Source of the DNA: Selaginella moellendorffii
Taxonomy: Eukaryota > Streptophyta > Lycopodiopsida > Selaginellales > Selaginellaceae
Reading direction: 5' to 3'
NCBI RefSeq assembly: GCF_000143415.4
Contig: NW_003314324.1
Location: 1,017,277 to 1,081,276, forward strand
DNA length: 64,000 nt
The position numbers and the translations under genes are program-made. Within the stretch, counting starts at the first letter, position 1. Every line of letters starts with the position of its first letter. Of this stretch, positions 36,606-44,930 are shown piece by piece. Below the pieces are notes generated by a model. That model made no database searches. It saw only the letters and a program-made list of their open reading frames with translations, and was not told where the DNA came from.

Positions 36606-39600
36606 ATTTGGTATCGGAGCTGTTCCTTAGTCCGACTTTTATTGGTGCTCAAGTATATCACCACTAGTGTTGGCATCGGAAGGTCCTAGGAGTGGGCCTA
36701 TCCTTGAGGAGTAGCAAGTCGGGAAGACATGGCTCTCCATTACAGTTCATGTGTGAACTTGTAGACGAGGTGGTGGATAGAAAAGGGCCAATAATGGAAC
36801 GACTTTGGGATCTTGGGAACAGTGCAAGGTTTTCCTCATTGAGTTGAGGATGTGATCCGGATGAGCATTTGTCTCAGCAAATTGGCTAAGGTTGTTGTGG
36901 TAAACAACTAAAGTTGGGATCACGGGAAAGATAAAGACTCCAAAGCAATAAAGGAGTCACAAAATTATCCTCATATAGTTGAGGTTGGTGCTCATGAATG
37001 TGAGACCAAAGGTAATGACCGTGGAAGGTCAAATACGGAAGAGGACTCAAGTCCTTGAAATGGTAGCCGGGGCTACCTTTAATAAATGCTAGAACAACTC
37101 AAGGAGTTGGGGGGTGTACTTAGAGATGAGTGGTATTCTCATCACATGGACAAGTAGTCCTAAGGGGCAAAAGTTGCCCCCAGAGAACAAAATCAAGTGT
37201 CGGAGTAACACTTGTGAAAATAGTCTTTTTGAGTAGGACAGGAATGCAAGAAGTGTATTCCAGTGAGCTAGTGCCTCACAAGTAGGACCTTACGGGTCTG
37301 TGGATTAACCAAGTCCAAAACTGCTGGATGACTCAAGTAGAGTCAAGGGATGGTCCTAAAAGGACTGATGGAAGCATTTGGACTGAGGTGTGTTGTACCC
37401 CACAAAGGATGGGGGGGGGGGGATCATAGGATCCAAGGATGAGAACAGAGGGTATCTCATCGATGGCAAAATGTGCCATGCTAAAGTTATGGGAAAGGTG
37501 TTCCCAGAAGAAAACAACTTTGACATAAAGTTGTGTGTGACCTCTATGGGGCAGTGCTAACGGATGGTTGGCATGAGAAAGAGCAGTGTTGGTCTTGGCA
37601 AAGACATAGACACGAAAGGGAAATGTCATAGAGGTAGGCTCGTGGAGCCAATGGTGTGGAGACACCAAATGTGCCAAGGTGTGATACCTTGAGGCTATGT
37701 TGGTGGGTTCATGAGAACCCCTTGCCAAAGGAATCCCAATGGAAATGGGAATGGCATAGCCTAAGCTGCAGAGCATGCAGTTGGAGTGTGGTGACCCAGA
37801 TAATGATGGAGGTGTGAAAGCACCAAGCAATGAGTTGTAGGACTTGACAACTATGAGGCAACTAAGCAAGAGGTGCAAAATAACTGGTTAAACGGGTAGA
37901 AGGTAGCTACCCAAGACTTCTTAATAGCATAAGGAAGTTGGATATACCCTTACGGGGGATAAGTTGCTTATGTTGCGATATAGTAAGTCAATGTCATAAA
38001 AGGAAATACTCATTGTCAAGAAAGCCATCATTGGGACACCCGGACACTCTAGAACACCAGAAGGTGGTGTTTGATGTCGCGATGGGCAATGGATAAAGCC
38101 CAAGGGACTAAGTCCCTAGCGAATGATGGATAGAAGGTGCTATCCAAATGTCCAAGGTTGCGGAGACAGGAGAGGACTGTCTACCCGAGTTGGACAAAGC
38201 CAAAAATGGAATTTTGGCAAGGCTAGTGATGGGCATGTAAAGGCCCATAAGCAACAATGTAATCCCAGTGTGTGGGATTATAAGGTGAGCACACCCGGAT
38301 TGAGGAACCACTCCCTAGGCTATTGGGTAGGTTCATCCCTAAGAATACTTGCTAAAGCGTGATAGAAAGTGCAAAGCTATCCTCCTGGTCTGGAGGAGAA
38401 TGACCAAAGGAAAGGTGTGAAGCCAAAAAGCAAGTAGTAAGGGGATAGAACCAAACCATAGGAATCGAAGGGCATAACCAAGGTTGGTTATGCCAGCTGG
38501 GAGTGGAGAATCAAGTGGGGGCTCGAGGGTGTTGCCGCTAGCAATCGTGATGCCATGGAGAGTCTAAAATATGGAATTGTCCATGTTAGACTATGTGGCA
38601 TTTTGAAGGCTTGCAAAAAGGGAGGCCTTAGCAAGCTGAGGGACAGAGTTCCTTCAAGGTTCCCAAAGACGATTCTAGGTAGCTTAGTACCTAGAAAGGC
38701 CAAGTGTAAATGGTTCATGCAACGCGCGAAATCAGAGTGGCGCAGTAGAAGCGTGGTCTTGAAGCTTGCCATGAGGCAAGGCTATCAAGGTTAGGGAAGT
38801 AGTTCCCGAGTGTTCAAAGAGAGGGCTTTGAACAAAAGTCGATGGTCAAGGACTTTCACGCCTATGCAGGAACCATGTTACAGTGGTCGGAGGACTTGCC
38901 AAGCGAGATTGGCACGTCGGGGGAACAAATACCCTAGTTGAAGGTGATAACTTCAAAAAGGGTGGGCCATGGGGCCGAGCATGGAGGAGTCCATGCATGA
39001 TCACAGACATGTCAAGTGAGAGGACTTGGCAGTGTGGAGGAACTAGGTTCCTAAGCTGTGATCTGTAGCGCGCTTTAAAAATAGGTTGGTGCACCGGCGT
39101 GGGGAGTCACGCCAGGCATCTAGTGTGATGCCGTCCGTAGATGCATATACGGAGGTTGGGTTCGAGTCCCGACCCTCTAGTGCTTGGGTTCGAGTCCCAA
39201 ATCACTAGGGCGTGGTGATGGTTTGGAATATAAGGACACTCATATTTCGGTGGTCATGGACTCTCAGTGGGGAGACTGGTTTGGGCACACCGCCAAGCGA
39301 GGGATGCCTCGGAGTCGTGATGCACGGTTAGATTGCTTAGTGTGAAAGCTCAGCATATCTAACTTGAACACTTTGGTGCAAGTGGCACCAAGGTCGTGGT
39401 GAGTGAGATGGGGACACCTAATCTCAGTTGCTATGAACCCTTGGCCGTAAGGGCTAGCTTGGGTGCACCGCCAAGTGTGGGGGATGCCCCCGGGGTTATA
39501 GTCAACAACTTAGAGGTCTAGAAAACCGAGTACCTCTTGGCAACTCTGTTAAGGTGCCAAGGTGAGATCACTAGGTGATCTTATGGCCAGATAAGGACAA

Positions 39601-40719
39601 GGTCCTTGGTTGGCTAAGGAATGAAGTTCCTAGTTCAAAATGTTGAAATTGAACTGTTTAAGGTGGTGTGGCTTGGTCATGATGACCAAGTGGGAAGAGC
39701 ACCTAAGGGAAATAAACTATGTCTGTGCGATGGCATAATGAGTCCGAGGAAAGTAGTCTCTAAAGAGACCCATGAGAGGGTCACAAAGTTGGGCCGAGGA
39801 TAGAGCCCACAGCAGAAGATGCTAAAAGAGACTTACTAGGGGTGAACACCCTAGTCTTGGCAAAGCAGAGCCTTTGCTATGGAATCAAAAGAATACCTCA
39901 AGGAGGGAGGTAGAGATTCGATGTTGCTTGGTGCAACAATCAACGGATAGGAGCAAAAGATGAGTGGCCAAGATAGGGCCGTGGAATCCCTGGGAAGGAA
40001 TCCAAGTGACAAAGTTAGGCAAGGAACACTAATGTGTTGGACGCTAACAAATTGCGGGAAAGGAAGTGTGTTTCCAAGGATGGATTCCGAATTGCTCCGA
40101 TTTGGCGAAAGTGGAAGCTCCAAGGGAGGGAGCGGTAAGGTAGCCAAATGATAGGGCGATGGACAACCCTAGCACAAAGTGTGATAAATGGAACTTAGTG
40201 CCCAAGGTGGCACGAAATAGAAGAGAGGATGATGGTGTCCTCAAGTAATGAACTTCCTAGGATAGGGAAGTGGAGTTGCACAATCTGTGCAATGCAAGGT
40301 GTTGGAGACACCTAGGAAATTGACTTCCAAAAGTCAAAAGAGTAAAAGTTCCAAGGTGCAAACATTCAATAGATGGAAATTGAGACTACTCAAGAAGGAG
40401 TAGTGGGATTGACTTAGAGAAGGGTCTCTAAGAGGTTTAGCGAGAACTAAACCAATAAAAGGAGAGAACCACTACATGTGGTCCAATCAGTCTCTAAGTT
40501 GGAGAGACTACCCTCCTTAGAGGATAGGCAAGGCATGGTGAGCCTTTGGTGTCAAACCATTGAGGCATATGCAAAAGGCATGGTGAGCCTTCAATGTCAA
40601 ACCATTGACAAATATTGGCTAGGTGCCAAGGATGGAAATGGTAACACATGCGAGTGTTACTTTACAAAATGGTTTACCGTTCGATGAGGACATCAAACTT
40701 CGTCTATGGGTGGTGGAGT
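36606..40719 (+). other. Non-coding interior of the inner element: dense perfect hairpins
   Basis: About 4.1 kb with no retroviral domain. It is packed with short perfect inverted repeats (5-9 bp stems, 3-8 nt loops). Examples are 36936-36958, 37062-37077, 37164-37180, 37514-37534, 38199-38218, 38260-38280, 38471-38494, 38812-38833, 39672-39690, 40252-40271, 40276-40292, 40385-40404, 40489-40509 and 40641-40660. Two T-arm-like hairpins lie at 39156-39200. LARD-type elements are known to have long conserved non-coding interiors; the biological role here is unknown. Confidence 0.85.
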
Positions 40720-41196
40720 TGTGAGACACAAAATCCCTAGGCCCCAAAGTGGAGCCGGAAAGGGTGCCACGTGGTAGTGGCTGAAGCGAGAGCCAAACGA
40801 GCGTAACACGTTTGGACCAAAAGCTCCGACTTGAAAAGTCAAGAGCGGGAGTGGAACTCCCAAAGAAGTGCTCGAGGAACGAGCACGAAGCGAGCAAAAG
40901 GCGAGGCTCCAAAAAGGGACCCAAAAGGACCAACACATGACACGTGGGAGTGTCCGAGATGGACTCGAGTTGGAGTCCGAAGTGGAGTCCGAGATGGACC
41001 CGAGTTGGAGTCCGAAGTGGAGTCCGAGATGGACCCGAGTTGAAGTCCGAAGTGGAGTCCGAGATGGACCTGAGATGGAGTCCGAGATGGACCCAAGATG
41101 GAGTCCGAGATGGAGTCCGAGATGGACCCGAGATGGACCCGAGATGGAGTCCGAGATGGAGTCTGAGATGGAGTCCGAAGTCGAGACCGAGACCGG

Positions 41197-41228
<32 letters not shown>

Positions 41229-42337
41229 TCGGGACCGAGACCGAGACCGAGGCCGAGGCCGAGACCGAGCCCGAGCCCGAGTCCGAGTCCGAATCCGAGT
41301 CCGAGTCCGAGTCCGAGTCCGAGTCCGAGTCTGGAGCCTGAGAGGGTGAAAGCCCAAAGCGTTCGTCTCCCAGACCCTGGGGGGTTTGGTGAGCTCCAAA
41401 AGTATAGTAGGGGGAGGACTGCAGTGGAGCCAGTTTGGCCAGGAAAGGCCAGTTTGGCCCAGGAAGGCCAGACCCAGTGTTGGGTGATGAGCTGCCCACT
41501 GGGAAGTCCAAGACTAGAGTGAACACAGACCGACAAGCGGGGTAGCTTGGTGAAGTGTTCAAGAGCCGGCTCTAGTTCCCCCGGGAGATCGACTGGCCGA
41601 TGCTCCCAGTCCAAGTGTGGGTGGCACTACCTACTTGGATACCAGGTGTGGCTCAATGGAACCTCGCTCTAAGCCCATGGCTAGAGCACCTAAAGGCGAA
41701 AGGCGGGGAGAGTACCCAGGTGGCTCGCGTAAGGCCACGGTGTTCCGAAATGTTGTCCCAAAGGCCTAGACTGTGGAAAGGAAGAGGAGCAGTCCTCTGG
41801 GGTAGTGACCAAGGACACAATCGTGTGGTGAGGAAGTCCCAGAGGACCATGGGTCTTAGTGGTCGGGCCTGTGGGCCTCGATCCAGTGGCAGTGTTGGCA
41901 AACACGGCCAGGGGCAAAAAGGGACTTGGTAGGAATTGACAAAGGGACTTTGGGGAAGGCGACTCCCCAGGTCTGTGGGCATCCTAAGGATGCTAAGGAG
42001 TGGATCTAGGATGACCACTCGTGGACCGATGGCCCGGTCTTGGAGAGACGGGATGGTGATGCAAGTGGTATTGGACCACTAGTGCAGCAAAGGTGAATGG
42101 GCATGGCCTTAGCGTAACGGGCCGAGATGTCAGTGGTACCTTTGGGTGTCGGTCTTGGGACCGGACACGTGGAGCACTTGGACCAGGTGCAAGTGTTGAG
42201 TGGCATGGATGCCATTCTTGGGGCTAGCAAGTCCCAAGTCCTGAATTGGACTTAAGGAAGTTGTGAGTGAGACTCCTCCAAGTGGTCGAAGGTGTGGTTA
42301 AGTGACTAAAGTAGAATGGAAAAATTAGTCGCTTACA
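40720..42337 (+). repeat. 3' LTR of the inner element
   Basis: 1618 bp, almost identical to 34988-36605. The hexamer array has one extra GAGACC unit and one fewer GAGTCC unit than the 5' copy. Confidence 0.94.
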
Positions 42338-42342
42338 CTTAG

Positions 42343-42672
42343 TCTCAGAATCGATCTTGGACTCGATCTCGGACCCGACTTCAGACTCGGTCTCGGACTC
42401 GATCTTGGACTCGATCTCAGACCCGATCTCGGACTCGACTTCGGACTCGACCTCAGACTCGGTCTCGGACCCGATTTGGATCTTGGACTCCGCCTCGAAC
42501 TCGGTCTCCAATTCGGCCTCGGCTCGATCCCGGACTCTATCTTGAACTCGGTCTCAGAGTCGGTCTTGGACTCGATCTTTGACTCGGTCCCATCCGATGA
42601 ACTCTTTGTCATTTTGATCAAGCTTTCGGGGATCCTTTAGCCTACGACATTTCGGGGAGTCGGTTCCTTACA
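42343..42672 (-). repeat. 5' LTR of the chromovirus, right part
   Basis: Resumes the interrupted LTR with the TCGATCTCGGAC-type array and ends CGGTTCCTTACA, matching the end of the 3' LTR at 29419. Confidence 0.9.
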
Positions 42673-42677
42673 TCTCC

Positions 42678-43187
42678 CTACTATACTTTTGGAACCCCTT
42701 GCAGCGCCGCCCCCCCCCCCCCCCCCCCCAGGGGACGATCGCCTTGGGCTTTCACCCAACAGCCTGTATTAGTATTCGGACTCGGACTCGGACTCGAACT
42801 CGGACTTGGACTCGATCTCAGTCCCGATTTCAGACTTGGACTCGGTCTCGGTCCCGGTTTCAAATTGGGACTCGGTCTCGGTCTCGGTCTCAGTTTCATC
42901 TCGGCCTCCATCTCGGACTCCATCTTGTGTCCATCTCATACTCCATCTCGGGTCCATCTTGGACTCCATATCAGACTCTCTCTCAAGTCCCTTTTCTAGA
43001 GACTCACTTATTGCTTGCTTTGTGCTTATTTCTCGAGCACTTCGTTGGGAGTTCCACTCCCACTCTTGACCTCTCAAGTCGAAGCTTTTAGTCCAAACGT
43101 GTTACACTCATTTGGCTTTCACTTCAGCTATTACCACGTGGCACCCTTTCGGCTCCACTTTGAGGCCTAGGGATTTTGTGTCTCACA
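42678..43187 (-). repeat. 5' LTR of the outer element, right part
   Basis: Continues the split LTR from CTACTATACTTTTGGAACCCC through poly-C and the hexamer array to TTTTGTGTCTCACA, and is followed by the GCATT duplication. Confidence 0.9.
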
Positions 43188-43628
43188 GCATTGCATCAAA
43201 GGCAGATCTAGATTGGGCATGCCTGGCAATGATCAAGTGTCATAATGCTTGGGTATTCTCCAGTGGGGGACTATCACTGGCTGAATATAAAAAATCAACC
43301 CTCTAATACTAATGTTATAATCCGGCACAAAAAGAGTCACCCTAGACTATGCTACACCACCTCTTGAGGTTCAAGTTCAACAAATACTCTGGTTGTATCT
43401 GTGCAAAAAACATGGGAGCATGTGGAATGAGCAATCAGTGGTTACTATGAAATTTTGAACCACAGGCAATTGCTCATCAAGACTAACTCTCAACTCTCCT
43501 AGTCTGGTTGTGGTAACTTCTTGTTTTGCTCATGTCAAATTTAGAACATAGGTCGCAGTGTGAATCCTCAAACCCAATACCTCTGACTCAATTGCAATTC
43601 CAGAGTCCATGTTCTGGAATCTCACATT

Positions 43629-43796
43629 AATCCTTTGAGTCATATCTAAACCTTTGAACACAATGAACTAGCTCTGAAGTGTTGTGTACATGGTGTGAAA
43701 ATGTGAACCATATGCACGTTTTCACACTACTCACATCGTGTACACAACACTAATGAGCTTGTTCAATGTGTTAAAATGTTTAGATATGAAAAGGAT
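43629..43796. repeat. Long foldback hairpin, about 75-bp arms
   Basis: TCCTTT..CATATCTAAA..GTGTTGTGTAC..GTGTGAAAA on the left arm is mirrored by TTTTCACAC..GTACACAACAC..TTTAGATATG..AAAGGA on the right, with a loop near 43703-43714. Arms are imperfect but paired almost throughout. It could be a MITE-like foldback or a small-RNA precursor; neither is established. Confidence 0.75.
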
Positions 43797-43892
43797 GCCG
43801 CAAAGGATACAGAACCATCACCATGTCGCCATGTATCCATAAAACACGAGAATGTTGCACCGCTGCCACACCTGCCGCCGGTGGTAAATACG

Positions 43893-44502
43893 GAAAACAA
43901 TCGGCAATTAAAAACATTGACTGGAAGTGGTCACATCACATCCGATTGCTTCTTATCCGATTCTGCATGGTCGACTGGGGTAGGTAAAATTAGCCGAGGG
44001 AAGTGATGCTCGCTGGGCCTGGAAGAACGAGCTGGAAGTGGCTGGCTCGGAACCATTAGAGATGTCGAAATCGCGGAGGCTTGACGTCAACAAAGAGCTT
44101 GGAGTTGCCCCTAGAGCTGGTTGCGAGAGGCGTAGAAGATCTCCAGTTGTGTACAAGTTAGACAATGGAGATCTGGAACCCTGTAATTGCTTGAAGTGGT
44201 CAGGCACATAACTCTTCAAGCCTAGCTTTCTTCAAATACCCAATTTGAATGGCTATGGTGGATGGGTGTATTTCCCATCGGTGAACACATAGCATGGGGA
44301 TGGGTCCTTATGGCCAGAGAAAATTTTACCAGCGCCGTTCGCGCATTGAAATCTCACGCGGGATAACCAATGGTTGAATGCACGTGGCTTTATTACGGGC
44401 TGGCAGTGGACCTGATTTACAAATAGTACGCCATAGCTTAAGTCGACCATGAAGAATCAAATCGGATGTACTTCCGGTCAATGTTTTTAATCGCCGATTG
44501 TT
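43893..44502. mobile_element. Small element with terminal inverted repeats
   Basis: The left end reads AAAACAATCGGCAATTAAAAAC..TTGACTGGAAGT..CATCCGATT..CATGGTCGACT. The right end, reverse-complemented, reads AAAACAATCGGCGATTAAAAAC..TTGACCGGAAGT..CATCCGATT..CATGGTCGACT. Imperfect TIRs of about 80 bp flank roughly 450 bp with no transposase. Possibly a non-autonomous DNA transposon. No clear target-site duplication was found. Confidence 0.65.
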
Positions 44503-44930
44503 TTACTGGAGAGTTTTGACATGATTTCTCATTTCCCACCCACTTGCACTAATTCAAGGATGTGTTGAACTAGCACAAACGATGTTAGCAACTCACATTA
44601 GAGCTAAGCAGGTGATGGCGCGTTGGGGTGGTGCGGAGAAGCTTCTTCTTTTTCACTGTCCATCTAAAATAAATTGGAAGCCTTCCTCTTCTTCCATTTC
44701 AGCGTCTTTCTACTCTTGGTGTTCTCACTTCTTAGCGTCTTTCTCTCACGCGGCAAAGCAGCTATAGGAAATCTCCTTGTAGAGGAGGGTTTTCAACTGT
44801 GACACAATTTACAGTTCCTCGCGATCGTCTCATTTTCAATCATGGACAGCTTTTGTCTTCGGTAGAAGCAGCAGTCGTGTATCAGTTGAATACAAAGGAT
44901 TTTTCTCTTCCTCTTCCCAGTATCTTGCTA

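Larger units (their letters stand above)
34988..42337 (+). mobile_element. Inner, young LARD-like LTR element
   Basis: 7350 bp. The LTRs are 1618 bp each (34988-36605 and 40720-42337), start TGTGAGACACAAAATCCC and end AGTCGCTTACA. Perfect target-site duplication CTTAG (34983-34987 and 42338-42342). The PBS ATTTGGTATCGGAGC is at 36606-36620 and the polypurine tract CTATGGGTGGTGGAGT at 40704-40719. By eye the LTRs differ by only about three substitutions (near 35310, 35730 and 36087 in the 5' copy) plus one gained and one lost hexamer, so the insertion is recent. There is no gag or pol, so it must be mobilised in trans. Confidence 0.95.
28266..42672 (-). mobile_element. Chromodomain Ty3/gypsy retrotransposon (chromovirus), interrupted
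   Basis: Minus-strand element, TGTAAGGAACC at its start and GGCTTACA at LTR ends. The 3' LTR is 28266-29419. The 5' LTR is 34570-34987 plus 42343-42672, split by the inner element. The target-site duplication is TCTCT (28261-28265) against TCTCC (42673-42677); the uninterrupted partner LTR at 22969 reads TCTCC, confirming the site. The primer-binding site is at 34554-34569 (TTTGGTATCGGAGCC) and the polypurine tract at about 29420-29435 (CTATGGGTGGTGGAGT). Coding order on the minus strand is gag, protease, RT, RNase H, integrase, chromodomain. The 5' LTR lacks about 375 bp present in the 3' LTR (28625-29000). The copy is inactivated by several stops and frameshifts. Confidence 0.93.
22049..43187 (-). 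mobile_element. Outer LARD-like LTR element (interrupted by a 14.4-kb nested insertion)
   Basis: A non-autonomous LTR element read on the minus strand, starting TGTGAGACACAAAATCCC and ending CTTACA. The 3' LTR is 22049-23537. The interior is 23538-27335. The 5' LTR is split into 27336-28265 and 42678-43187 by the chromovirus insertion. A perfect 5-bp target-site duplication GCATT flanks it (22044-22048 and 43188-43192). The primer-binding site (TTGGTATCGAAGC, initiator-Met type) is at 27320-27335 and the polypurine tract (CTATAGGTGGTGGAGT) at 23538-23553. The roughly 3.8-kb interior has no gag or pol, only short ORFs. It is the same family as the element at 34988-42337. Confidence 0.92.

Noticed and set aside
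22049-43187. CRISPR array or bacterial system suggested by many short repeats
   Set aside because: Repeats are LTR hexamers and hairpins in a plant retrotransposon nest; there is no repeat-spacer periodicity and no cas genes.
44799-44930. Upstream extension of the lipoxygenase frame
   Set aside because: It opens with GTG, has no ATG before 44931, and ends in a pyrimidine-rich CAG that looks like an acceptor, so it was not used as coding.
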